Source of the DNA: Pseudoneobacillus sp052180215
Lineage (GTDB): Bacteria > Bacillota > Bacilli > Bacillales > Cytobacillaceae
Length of the DNA stretch: 64,000 nucleotides
Direction of reading: 5' to 3'
Assembly: GCF_052180215.1 (NCBI RefSeq)
Contig: NZ_CP197471.1
Span: 3,196,001-3,260,000 of the forward strand
The position numbers and the translations under genes are program-made. Below are positions 15,683 to 23,573 of this stretch, one piece after another. Positions within the stretch are counted from its first letter, which is position 1; the number at the start of each line of letters is the position of its first letter. The notes under the pieces are model-generated. The model was not told the DNA's origin. It saw only the letters and a list, made by a program, of their open reading frames with translations, and did no database searches.

Positions 15683-17369
15683 ATTCACTGCTTTCATCAA
15701 ATACTCTCGGTGCTGGAACTGCACCTGCACCAAAAGCATAAGGATTCATATATGGAGGCTGAACCATTTGCCCGCCATATGTTGGAGTATAAACTCCTGG
15801 TCCTCCTACATAGGGATTAACTTGAGCGGTAGGAAAAGTTGGTGCTCCACATCCACAATCTTCAGCCATTCCTATTGTAGGATAGTGCTCCATTCCAAAA
15901 TCTTCAGGAGATTCCATCATTGGATATCCCGTTTGCATATGTGGCATTTGCATTTGCCCGCCACCGTATGGCATCTGCATTGGCATTTGTCCACCACCGT
16001 ATGGCATCATTTGCTGCATCGGCATTTGTCCGCCACCATATGGCATCATTTGCTGCATCGGCATTTGTCCACCGCCATACGGCATTTGCATTTGCCCTCC
16101 ACCATGTGGCATTTGTGGCATTTGCATTTGCTGACCGCCATATGGCATTTGTGGCATTTGCATTTGCTGACCACCAAATGGCATTTGTGGCATTTGCATT
16201 TGCCCGCCACCAAATGGCATTTGTGGCATTTGCATTTGTTGACCTACATCATATGGCATTTGCTGCATTGGCATTTGTTGCCCGCCACCAAGTGGCATTT
16301 GTGGCATCTGCATTTGTTGCTCAGCACTTGGCATTTGCTGAGTACGAATTGGCCAAGGCTGTTGAGGATATCCATATGGTGCTCCAGCATACGGTGTTGG
16401 TACTGGACCAAATCCACTGCCAGGTAACACTGGAGAAGAAGGGACACAATTATCTGCCATCGGCGCTACTGGAGCAAAACCTGCTGGTGCCATCGGCATT
16501 GGCTGCCCTAATGGTGCTGGAGATTGTGCTCCCATTACAGCAGTTGGATTTTGGCTCATTGGATTCATCATTGGCATTTGCGGCATAAAGGACGAAGATT
16601 CATCTTCCACTCCAGCTAAGTATGATGGATTAGGAACCCCTGGCATTGCTGCTGGGCTTACAGCAGTTGGAACTGGCTGATATGGCATCGCCGCAGGTTG
16701 TTGATAAGGTAAAAATGGTTGTGGTGAATACATTCCAGGCTGTAGGCCGGACCCTGGTAAGATAGGGCTAACAGGAACACAATATTCTGGATACATTGGT
16801 TGTTCAAAACCTCCTTGAATTGGTAATTCTGGTGATTCCGCAAGTGGAGCAACTGCTTTTGGAGGAGCCTCCTGAACAGGTGCCACTGCTTTTGGAACTT
16901 CTTTTGGAACTTCTTTTACTTCCGGTAATATATTAGTTGGTTTTGGTGGAAGCTGTGGCTGTTGAACATTCATATTGGCCATGTTCAACATGTAATAGTT
17001 GTTGATATCAATATCTGGAATGACTGGTTGGGGCATTTTTGGAGTATAGGGTACTTTTGGTGCTTCCTTGACAATAGGTGCTTCTTTAATCGGCATGACT
17101 GGCGCTTCCTTAATTGGAGCTTGCACTATTGGTTGTTCTTTAACCAATGGCGCTTGTGCAGTTGGCATTTCTTTTTTTGGCCCCATACTTATTGGTGCTT
17201 CTTTTTTTACTGAACCACCAGAAGTAGGGACTTTAATTTTCATACCGGGCATGATCATATCTGGATTGCTTAGCTGGGAATTCATTTTCTTTAACTCTTC
17301 AAAATTAACGCCATATTTCTTGGCAATCTTCCAAAGAGTATCCCCTTTCTGAACGATATGGATCTTCAC
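15672..17369 (-). CDS. safA: SafA spore coat morphogenetic protein
   Basis: SafA sits at the cortex-coat interface and recruits inner-coat proteins; in B. subtilis it works with SpoVID (encoded here at 58970). The 565-residue frame starts with GTG after AGGAGGG and has an N-terminal LysM domain (residues 1-48, HIVQKGDTLWKIAKKYGV ... MIMPGMKIKVP). Then comes a Pro/Lys/Val/Ala-rich region with repeated KEAP units (about 50-200) and a very long Met/Gln/Pro/Gly region. Between about residues 340 and 490 this consists of near-tandem short units such as QMQMPQMPFGG and QMPMQQMMPYGG. The C-terminus has a CGCG motif. Repeat copy number is likely to vary between strains. Confidence 0.93.
   Translation of the reverse strand: MKIHIVQKGDTLWKIAKKYGVNFEELKKMNSQLSNPDMIMPGMKIKVPTSGGSVKKEAPISMGPKKEMPTAQAPLVKEQPIVQAPIKEAPVMPIKEAPIVKEAPKVPYTPKMPQPVIPDIDINNYYMLNMANMNVQQPQLPPKPTNILPEVKEVPKEVPKAVAPVQEAPPKAVAPLAESPELPIQGGFEQPMYPEYCVPVSPILPGSGLQPGMYSPQPFLPYQQPAAMPYQPVPTAVSPAAMPGVPNPSYLAGVEDESSSFMPQMPMMNPMSQNPTAVMGAQSPAPLGQPMPMAPAGFAPVAPMADNCVPSSPVLPGSGFGPVPTPYAGAPYGYPQQPWPIRTQQMPSAEQQMQMPQMPLGGGQQMPMQQMPYDVGQQMQMPQMPFGGGQMQMPQMPFGGQQMQMPQMPYGGQQMQMPQMPHGGGQMQMPYGGGQMPMQQMMPYGGGQMPMQQMMPYGGGQMPMQMPYGGGQMQMPHMQTGYPMMESPEDFGMEHYPTIGMAEDCGCGAPTFPTAQVNPYVGGPGVYTPTYGGQMVQPPYMNPYAFGAGAVPAPRVFDESSEYDR
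15955..16330 (-). repeat. In-gene tandem repeats encoding Met-Gln-Pro-Gly units of SafA
   Basis: About a dozen degenerate units of 24-45 bases encoding variants of QMQMPQMP(F/Y)GGG follow one another with high nucleotide identity, including two nearly identical QMPMQQMMPYGGG units. This type of coding repeat can expand or contract by slippage. Confidence 0.8.
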
Positions 17370-17545
17370 AATGTTTCCCTCCTATGGCATAAGTCCATAT
17401 AGTGTATGTGAATCTAGGCAAATTGCTATTAATCTTCAGAAAAACTTATGCAATTTTTTCAAAAAATATGAATCCCTCCCTAATCATTGTATGCTATCCC
17501 CTTAGGCTGCATGTTTTTATAACTTGTACTTATTTTTGGGAATTG

Positions 17546-17711
17546 GTTGATTTCCACTCCATGTTGCTCGCTTTCCGCGGGGCGGGCGGTGAGCCTCCTC
17601 GGCGCTATTAGCGCCTGTGGGGTACAAATGATCCCTCTTGTGGATCATTTTACCAGGTCTCACCTGTCCCGCTGCTCCCGCAGGAGTCTCGCACCTTCCG
17701 TTCCAATCAAC
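17546..17711. repeat. GC-rich dispersed repeat, family D
   Basis: A stretch of about 166 bases far richer in G and C than its AT-rich surroundings, with inverted ends (GTTGATT at 17546; AATCAAC at 17705) and internal hairpins (GGCGC/GCGCC at 17601-17615; AAATGATCC/GGATCATTT at 17626-17650). It lies in the 438-base gap between safA and nadA. Sequences of this kind (for example GTGCGAGACTCCTGCGGGAG on the opposite strand) are, from general knowledge, widespread intergenic repeats in Bacillaceae. No protein is encoded; short open frames across it are not convincing. Confidence 0.75.
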
Positions 17712-17772
17712 ATCCTTTTAAACGGTTTAATTCACTAATCAATTCCAAAGTAATATTTTTTTGTAAAAATTG

Positions 17773-17799
17773 AAAAAAGGATAGCCGCGTTGGCCATCC
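17773..17799 (-). terminator. Rho-independent terminator of nadBCA
   Basis: GGATGGCC and GGCTATCC pair across ACGC-type loop on the minus strand and are followed by TTTTTTC. It lies just after the nadA stop. Confidence 0.82.
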
Positions 17800-17807
17800 T
17801 CCATTTA

Positions 17808-18914
17808 TTATGCGTACTCTAACATTCGTTCTAATGCTAATTTTGCACTTTGGGCTATATTTTCGCTTACTTTTATTCGATTATGGTCACCAGGTGTTTC
17901 AAGCATATCTAAACACCATACTAAATGTGGTAAATCAATTCGATTCATGGTTAAACATGGACACATATGCTGATTTAAAGAAATAATTTTTTTATCTGGA
18001 TGATCGTTTATGATACGATTCACCAAATTCATTTCTGTTCCAATCGCCCATTCAGAACCAGGGTCAGCCTTTTCAATTGCATTAATGATATAGCTTGTAG
18101 ACCCTGCTAGGTCTGAAAGCTCAACTACCTCTCTACTACATTCAGGATGAACAATAATTTTCATATTCGGATAATCTTTTCTAACCTCAGCAATATTGTC
18201 TACTGTAAAACCTTCATGAACCGAGCAATGCCCTTTCCAAAGGACCACTTTTAAATCTTCTAACTCCCCCTCATAGTTGAGAGTATCCGTATGTGGGTCC
18301 CATACAGCCATTTGGTCCAAACGGATTCCAAGGTTAAAGGCTGTATTTCTGCCTAAATGTTGGTCAGGTAGAAACAAAATTCGTTCCTTTTGGTCAAAAG
18401 CCCACTTTACCATTTTTTCAGCATTTGAAGATGTGACGGTTGCCCCACCCTTATCCCCAACAAAAGCCTTAATGGCAGCTGTTGAATTCACATACGTTAA
18501 AGGAAGTAACGAATCTCCCAATAATTGAGTGAGCTTTTCCCAAGCTCTTTCAGTTTGTTCTAAATCAGCCATATCCGCCATCGAACAACCCGCTCTCATA
18601 TCTGGCAAAAATACCTTTTGGTCTTCATTTGTTAAAATATCAGCTGTTTCTGCCATAAAATGGACACCGCAAAAGACAATAAATTCAGCATCTTTATTAT
18701 CAGCGGATAATTGGGCTAGCTTCAATGAATCACCTGTAGCATCAGCAAACTGAATAACTTCATCCTTTTGATAATGATGACCAGGGATAAAAAGTTTTGT
18801 CCCGTATTTTTCTTTCATCTCTAAAACTCTTTGTTCTAGCTCTTCTTTAGACATTGCCCGATATTTTTCAGGAATCATCAAATGACTATTTTGTAATGCA
18901 GCTAAAAAACTCAT
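17808..18914 (-). CDS. nadA: Quinolinate synthase NadA
   Basis: NadA condenses iminoaspartate with dihydroxyacetone phosphate to quinolinate, using a [4Fe-4S] cluster. The 368-residue frame is of the long Bacillus type. It shows FIPGHHYQKDEVIQFAD (about 42-58), CGVHFMAET, the cluster-ligand regions MRAGCSMAD and HPECSREVV, and the C-terminal HMCPCLTMNRIDL. GGAGGG precedes the ATG, which overlaps the nadC stop by one base (TAATG). NadB, encoded upstream in the same transcript, makes its unstable substrate; the neighbouring NifS probably supplies sulfur for the cluster. Confidence 0.97.
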   Translation of the reverse strand: MSFLAALQNSHLMIPEKYRAMSKEELEQRVLEMKEKYGTKLFIPGHHYQKDEVIQFADATGDSLKLAQLSADNKDAEFIVFCGVHFMAETADILTNEDQKVFLPDMRAGCSMADMADLEQTERAWEKLTQLLGDSLLPLTYVNSTAAIKAFVGDKGGATVTSSNAEKMVKWAFDQKERILFLPDQHLGRNTAFNLGIRLDQMAVWDPHTDTLNYEGELEDLKVVLWKGHCSVHEGFTVDNIAEVRKDYPNMKIIVHPECSREVVELSDLAGSTSYIINAIEKADPGSEWAIGTEMNLVNRIINDHPDKKIISLNQHMCPCLTMNRIDLPHLVWCLDMLETPGDHNRIKVSENIAQSAKLALERMLEYA

Positions 18915-19765
18915 TACATACCCTCCTCTTTATCCCAAGAAACTTTTACACTAATATCTAATGCTTTAGCTGAATGAGTTAAAAAACCAAGTGAAATATA
19001 ATTTACTCCTGTATCTCGATAACTAGCTAAATTTGTTAGTGTGATTCCGCCAGATGCTTCTGTAAGAATATGATTAGGAACTACCGTGATCAATTCCTTG
19101 ATTTCTTCAGGCGTTCTATTATCAAACATGATGACATCTACATTCGATTCAACTGCTTCCTTCACTTGCTCTAGACTTTCGGTTTCGACTTCAATTTTTA
19201 TCATATGTCCTAGTTTGTTCCGTACTTCGTTCACGGCATTTGTAATGGAACCTGCAAAGGAAATATGATTATCCTTAATCATGACACCATCATATAATCC
19301 ATAGCGATGATTGAAGCCGCCACCACAACGAACCGCATACTTTTCAAACATCCGTAAACCTGGAGTCGTTTTTCTCGTATCACATACTTTAGTAACAGAA
19401 CTGTTCAGCTCTTGAACAGCTCTTTTCGTCAAGGTTGCAATTCCGCTCATTCGTTGAATGAGGTTTAGAATCACTCGTTCCCCTTTTAATAAGTCAGCCA
19501 TTTCACCTGAAACAGAAGCTAAGATTTGACCTTTTTCAACGGCCTCCCCATCCTCTGTTTTCATACTTACCTCTATCTTTTCATTTAAAAGCTTATATCC
19601 TTGATGGATAATGTCTTTTCCGCAAAAAATCCCTGCTTCTTTAGCAATAAATTTAATTTCACCAATCGATCCTTTTGAAAAAATAAGATCGCTCGTTATA
19701 TCCTGGTCACCGATATCCTCAATAAAAAATTGCTCAATTTGCGAGCGCAGCTTTAACATATTCAT
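18914..19765 (-). CDS. nadC: Nicotinate-nucleotide diphosphorylase (carboxylating) NadC
   Basis: NadC converts quinolinate and PRPP to nicotinate mononucleotide. The frame of about 283 residues shows the family blocks DQDITSDLIF, RVILNLIQRMSGIATLT, CDTRKTTPGLR, EKYAVRCGGGFNHRYGLYDGVMIKDNH and IEVETESLEQVKEA. The frame is open ten codons upstream, but the ATG at 19765 follows AGGGGGAG and is preferred; this start lies inside the end of nadB (32-base overlap), which points to translational coupling. Confidence 0.97.
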   Translation of the reverse strand: MNMLKLRSQIEQFFIEDIGDQDITSDLIFSKGSIGEIKFIAKEAGIFCGKDIIHQGYKLLNEKIEVSMKTEDGEAVEKGQILASVSGEMADLLKGERVILNLIQRMSGIATLTKRAVQELNSSVTKVCDTRKTTPGLRMFEKYAVRCGGGFNHRYGLYDGVMIKDNHISFAGSITNAVNEVRNKLGHMIKIEVETESLEQVKEAVESNVDVIMFDNRTPEEIKELITVVPNHILTEASGGITLTNLASYRDTGVNYISLGFLTHSAKALDISVKVSWDKEEGM

Positions 19766-21311
19766 TTGATTTCTCCCCCTGTCGCTGATAAACAATTTGC
19801 TTTTTACACCAATTCAAATCATCCTCAAATGGATAATCACTTCGGAAATGGCCGCCCCTACTCTCTGTTCTAAGTAATGCAGCGTTTGTAATCAATTTCG
19901 CAGCGGTAAGCATAAAGATTTTCGTTAAGTCCTCTGATGAACAACCATCAAGTTCTCTGCCGATCTGTTTCAATCCGAATTGATCTAACCATTTTCTTTG
20001 AACGGTAAGTGATTCTTTCGAACGGACAATTCCAACGTATTCCATCATTCTCGTTTGTAATGTCACAATATCAGGAAGATGGTGCTGCTTTTTTACAACT
20101 GGATACACAATGGTTAGATATTCTTGAGGAGGATTGGCCCTATCTTCTACATTTATTAACTCCGCTAACATTTTCCCTTGATATAATCCTTCTAATAAAG
20201 AATTACTTGCCAAGCGGTTTGCCCCATGTAATCCCGTACAGGATGCTTCCCCTATCGCATATAAATTTTTAATGGAGGAACGGCCAATGAAGTCCGTTTT
20301 AATACCACCCATTAAAAAGTGACTACCTGGTACAACGGGGATTTTTCCATCCTTTAACTTGATATCGTTTTGAGTGCATAACAACGTAATAGAAGGGAAA
20401 CGATTCTCGAAGTTTTTGATATTACTAATATCTAAAAATACTTGTTTACCTTTTTTTATATTTTCATAAATAGTTTGGGACACCACATGTCTAGGCGCCA
20501 AATCTTTATATGGATGGACACCTTCCATAATCGGAACATCGTTTTCATCCACTAAAATGGCCCCTTCACCACGGACTGCCTCTGAAACTAATCCTTTGGT
20601 TTCACCATTCACATATAATAATGTCGGGTGAAATTGAATAAATTCCATATCGGCTATTTCTGCACCAGCCAAATAGGCCATGACAATGCCGTCACCAGTG
20701 ACCGTTTCTGCATTCGAGGTGAAACTGTAAAGCTGGCCACAGCCCCCTGTCGCGAGTACGATATGTTGGGCAAAGAAATACTCAATCGAACCATCTAGCC
20801 TCTTCCCCTTAACACCGATGCATTTCTCTTGTTTTTCGTCTACTATTAATTCATATACGTATATATTTTCTTCTAAGAAAATATTGGCTTTTAACTGTGT
20901 AAGGAGAAATTCGATCATTCTTTTTCCTGTGGCATCACCACCACCATGAACAATTCGTTTTTCGCTATGTGCCCCTTCCATTCCTAAAAGAAGATTTCCT
21001 TCACTATCATGGTCAAAATGACAACCCTTTTTATACATTTCTTGAATTAATTTAGGTGCTTCATCTATAATCTTACGGACCGTTTCTTCGTGATTATGAA
21101 ATCTACCTGCTTCTAATGTATCGGTATGATGCTTATCAGGATGGTCTTCTTTTCCAATGGCAGCCGCAATCCCCCCCTGTGCTAAGTATGAATTGGCTGT
21201 CCTAACGGTTGACTTTGTGATAATTCTCACATTTTTATCCTGACTTAATTGACTTGCAAGCTGTAAAGCAGCAATTCCGCTACCAATGATTAAAACATCA
21301 CTATATGTCAT
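19734..21311 (-). CDS. nadB: L-aspartate oxidase NadB
   Basis: NadB is an FAD enzyme that oxidises aspartate to iminoaspartate, the first step of de novo NAD synthesis. About 525 residues with the FAD-binding GSGIAALQLA near residue 10, the SYLAQGGIAAA loop, HHTDTLEAGR, VHGGGDATGK, and the conserved MEFIQFHPT and LYAIGEASCTGLHGANRLASNSLLE blocks. The ATG at 21311 follows AGAGGGG; the open frame extends twelve codons further but without a site. It is divergent from nifS and its promoter overlaps a NiaR-type operator. Confidence 0.97.
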   Translation of the reverse strand: MTYSDVLIIGSGIAALQLASQLSQDKNVRIITKSTVRTANSYLAQGGIAAAIGKEDHPDKHHTDTLEAGRFHNHEETVRKIIDEAPKLIQEMYKKGCHFDHDSEGNLLLGMEGAHSEKRIVHGGGDATGKRMIEFLLTQLKANIFLEENIYVYELIVDEKQEKCIGVKGKRLDGSIEYFFAQHIVLATGGCGQLYSFTSNAETVTGDGIVMAYLAGAEIADMEFIQFHPTLLYVNGETKGLVSEAVRGEGAILVDENDVPIMEGVHPYKDLAPRHVVSQTIYENIKKGKQVFLDISNIKNFENRFPSITLLCTQNDIKLKDGKIPVVPGSHFLMGGIKTDFIGRSSIKNLYAIGEASCTGLHGANRLASNSLLEGLYQGKMLAELINVEDRANPPQEYLTIVYPVVKKQHHLPDIVTLQTRMMEYVGIVRSKESLTVQRKWLDQFGLKQIGRELDGCSSEDLTKIFMLTAAKLITNAALLRTESRGGHFRSDYPFEDDLNWCKKQIVYQRQGEKSNEYVKAALAN

Positions 21312-21333
21312 GTAAATTACCCCTCTAATTAAC

Positions 21334-21349
21334 AGGTGTCTTGACACCT
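21334..21349. promoter_or_regulatory. Palindromic operator, probable NiaR box
   Basis: AGGTGTC-TT-GACACCT is a perfect 7-2-7 palindrome between the divergent nadB and nifS genes. The nifS-niaR transcript encodes the nicotinate-responsive repressor NiaR, which in B. subtilis controls these same promoters. The site covers the TTGACA -35 of nifS and lies just downstream of the nadB -10. Assignment to NiaR is inferred from location and symmetry. Confidence 0.7.
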
Positions 21350-21370
21350 ATATTTACATAGATTTACACT
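21341..21370 (+). promoter_or_regulatory. Probable sigma-A promoter of nifS-niaR
   Basis: TTGACA (21341-21346) and TACACT (21365-21370) are separated by 18 bases, 51 bases upstream of the nifS ATG. The -35 lies within the palindromic operator. Confidence 0.5.
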
Positions 21371-21378
21371 AATGACAA
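21351..21378 (-). promoter_or_regulatory. Probable promoter of nadBCA
   Basis: On the minus strand TTGTCA (21378-21373) and TAAATA (21356-21351) are spaced by 16 bases; the operator begins two bases after the -10. Confidence 0.4.
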
Positions 21379-21420
21379 GTATTTTTCAATAAATTACTGC
21401 GGGGAAATGAGTGAAGAAGA

Positions 21421-22575
21421 ATGATTTATTTGGATTATGCCGCAACATGCCCGTTAGATAAGGATGCAGCAGATGCGTATATACAAGTTTCTACACAATT
21501 TTTTGGAAACACGAGCAGTCTTCATGATATTGGTGGTGGAGCAGCACAGCTTTTGGAAAACTGCCGTGAAACGATTGCTCATTTAGTAGATCTTGATAAA
21601 AGAGGTTTTTATTTTACTAGCGGGGGTTCTGAAAGTAACGTTTTAGCCATCGAAGCCCTTTTAACTGCAACTAAGAAGAAAGGAAAACATATTATTACCT
21701 CTATTGCAGAACACTCCTCGATCCATAGTGCTTTAAAGAGGCTTGAAAAAGATGGGTACGAGATTACTTATCTTCCATACCTTTCATCCGGGATAATTGA
21801 TTTGGATACCTTGTTAAAAGAAATCAGAAGTGATACTGTACTTATTACGATTCAGCATACCAATTCCGAAATTGGTACGATTCAGCCGTTAGAAGAAATT
21901 TCAACCATTTGCAGCAAACGGGACATTTATTTTCATAGTGATTTCGTTCAAGCATTTGGGAAATCTGATATTAGAAAAATAGCGAGATTAGTAGATAGTT
22001 TTTCTTTTTCAAGCCATAAATTTTATGGTCCTAAGGGGGTTGGCGGAGTTTACATTAACCCAACGATTCACTGGACATCCTTTTTTCCTGGAACCTCCCA
22101 CGAAAAAGGATTGAGACCTGGAACGGTGAATCTGCCTGGAATTGCTTCAATGACGGTTGCCGCGGAAAAAGCAATACATCATCTGGAGGAACGGAATAGG
22201 CACTTTTCAAATCTCAGAGAAGTCTTTATACATGGTTTAGAGCCCATCCAAAAGAAAGTCACTATCTATGGAACAGATAAAAATGGGAATCAGTATCCGG
22301 GGATTATTGGCTTAAGTATTGATGGAATCGAAGGGCAATGGCTTATGCTGGAATGCAATCGGTTAGGGTTTGCCATTTCTACAGGCAGTGCGTGTCAGGC
22401 TGGAATGCAATCTCCATCCAAAACGATATCAGCTCTGGGAATAACAGGGAAAAAAGCAAAGGAATTCGCACGGATCTCCTTCGGTCGGTTAACTACCGCT
22501 GATGAGGTTAAACAAATCACTCATACAATAGTAAACATTGCACTCGCTTTTTCAAAAGAAAGTTTAGTAAAATAA
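21421..22575 (+). CDS. nifS: Cysteine desulfurase NifS-like, NAD-cluster type
   Basis: A PLP enzyme that takes sulfur from cysteine; the version beside nadBCA in Bacillus activates the iron-sulfur cluster of NadA. The 384-residue frame has the aminotransferase class V blocks IYLDYAATCPLD, YFTSGGSESNVLAIE, the PLP lysine in SFSSHKFYGPKGVGG and the active-site cysteine loop STGSACQAG near residue 320-328. It is divergent from nadB, shares the operator region and is followed by niaR after 76 bases. Confidence 0.94.
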   Translation: MIYLDYAATCPLDKDAADAYIQVSTQFFGNTSSLHDIGGGAAQLLENCRETIAHLVDLDKRGFYFTSGGSESNVLAIEALLTATKKKGKHIITSIAEHSSIHSALKRLEKDGYEITYLPYLSSGIIDLDTLLKEIRSDTVLITIQHTNSEIGTIQPLEEISTICSKRDIYFHSDFVQAFGKSDIRKIARLVDSFSFSSHKFYGPKGVGGVYINPTIHWTSFFPGTSHEKGLRPGTVNLPGIASMTVAAEKAIHHLEERNRHFSNLREVFIHGLEPIQKKVTIYGTDKNGNQYPGIIGLSIDGIEGQWLMLECNRLGFAISTGSACQAGMQSPSKTISALGITGKKAKEFARISFGRLTTADEVKQITHTIVNIALAFSKESLVK

Positions 22576-22651
22576 ATAGGGATAAAGGACTGGATTCCTA
22601 TCTAGAAGGATAAAATAACGGAAGTATCTTTAGAAAGCTGAGGAGTTAATC

Positions 22652-23194
22652 ATGACCACACAAAAAAAATTACTTGGCGATGACAGGAGAGAGTGGATTT
22701 TAAATGTATTAAAAGAAAGTACCACTCCTATTACTGGTGCTGACTTAGCCGCTAAAACAAATGTAAGCAGACAAGTGATTGTTGGCGATATAACTCTCTT
22801 AAAAGCAAAAAACGAACCCATTATCGCTACTAGCCAAGGCTATATATATTTAAAAACAAATTCCCCTACATCAGTTGTTGAAAGATCGATTGCTTGTTAT
22901 CATCCGCCAGAAAAAACAGAGGAAGAGCTAAATCTACTGGTCGATCACGGTGTCACCGTTAAGGATGTTACGATTGAACATCCTGTATACGGGGATTTAA
23001 CGGCATCGATTATGGTGTCTAACCGTAAAGAGGTTAAGCAATTCATGAAAAATGTTTTGGCAACCAAAGCTGCCTTTTTATCAGAATTAACCGATGGGAT
23101 TCATTTACACACGATTACAGCTACGTCTGAAAAAGCGTTAGATGAGGCTGAAAATGCGTTGTTAGAGGCAAATCTGTTAATCAGAAATGAATAG
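22652..23194 (+). CDS. niaR: NAD biosynthesis transcription repressor NiaR (YrxA)
   Basis: A 180-residue regulator with an N-terminal winged helix-turn-helix (about residues 8-60, TPITGADLAAKTNVSRQVIVGDITLLK) and a C-terminal 3H domain, named for three conserved histidines, of which CYHPPE, VDHGV and IEHPVYGDL are visible. In B. subtilis the protein (YrxA) represses nadBCA and nifS-yrxA when nicotinate is present. It is co-transcribed with nifS, opposite nadBCA, so it probably represses both its own unit and the divergent one through the palindrome at 21334. Confidence 0.93.
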   Translation: MTTQKKLLGDDRREWILNVLKESTTPITGADLAAKTNVSRQVIVGDITLLKAKNEPIIATSQGYIYLKTNSPTSVVERSIACYHPPEKTEEELNLLVDHGVTVKDVTIEHPVYGDLTASIMVSNRKEVKQFMKNVLATKAAFLSELTDGIHLHTITATSEKALDEAENALLEANLLIRNE

Positions 23195-23214
23195 TTGTGT
23201 GGCCCGAGTCTAAC

Positions 23215-23391
23215 GGACACAGAGTACGCTATTTTAATAAAAACAGCTATTTCAAAGGTATTATCGGACACCAGGTACGCTATTAGCCCAAAAAACATGC
23301 CAAATAGCACTATTTTAGGCTAATAACGGAACCTGTGTCCTTTAGACCTCTTAAAATAGCTCTATTTCGATAAATAGAGGAACCTATGTCC
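23215..23391. repeat. Mirror-arranged four-unit repeat, family C
   Basis: Two direct units of 19 bases (GGACACAGAGTACGCTATT at 23215, GGACACCAGGTACGCTATT at 23266) are followed by two units in opposite orientation (AATAACGGAACCTGTGTCC at 23322, AATAGAGGAACCTATGTCC at 23373). Unit starts within each pair are 51 bases apart, so the whole region forms one large dyad centred near 23303, with extra pairing of ATTAGCC and GGCTAAT. It fills most of the 379-base gap between niaR and pheA and encodes nothing recognisable. Confidence 0.8.
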
Positions 23392-23469
23392 GATAACTTC
23401 GCTAGCTTCAAAGAGCTAAGCACTTTTTCGAACAGACTGCACATTTGATCCTATAACTATAGCTTTATA

Positions 23470-23503
23470 AAAAGCAGTTGACTTCGTGTCAACTGCTTTT
23501 TCT
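23470..23503. terminator. Bidirectional terminator between niaR and pheA
   Basis: AAAAGCAGTTGAC pairs exactly with GTCAACTGCTTTT around TTCGT. T residues follow on both strands, so it can end niaR transcription from the left and pheA transcription from the right. Confidence 0.85.
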
Positions 23504-23573
23504 ATGCGTATTTACTCTTCATAATTGTCGCGATGGTAATATTGACTGTTTTGTAGTCAAAACCGAAAGCGGA

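Noticed and set aside
15955..16330. CRISPR-like regular repeats
   Set aside because: The repeats are degenerate, in frame and encode SafA residues; there are no unique spacers and no cas genes.
15552..16588. Long plus-strand open frames opposite safA (291 and 222 codons)
   Set aside because: They are mirror images of the SafA coding repeats, with monotonous His/Trp/Leu or Ala/Phe/His composition, no ribosome site and no independent support.
17402..17738. Short open frames over the GC-rich repeat between safA and nadA
   Set aside because: They are created by the repeat; no start signals and no similarity to proteins that I can see.
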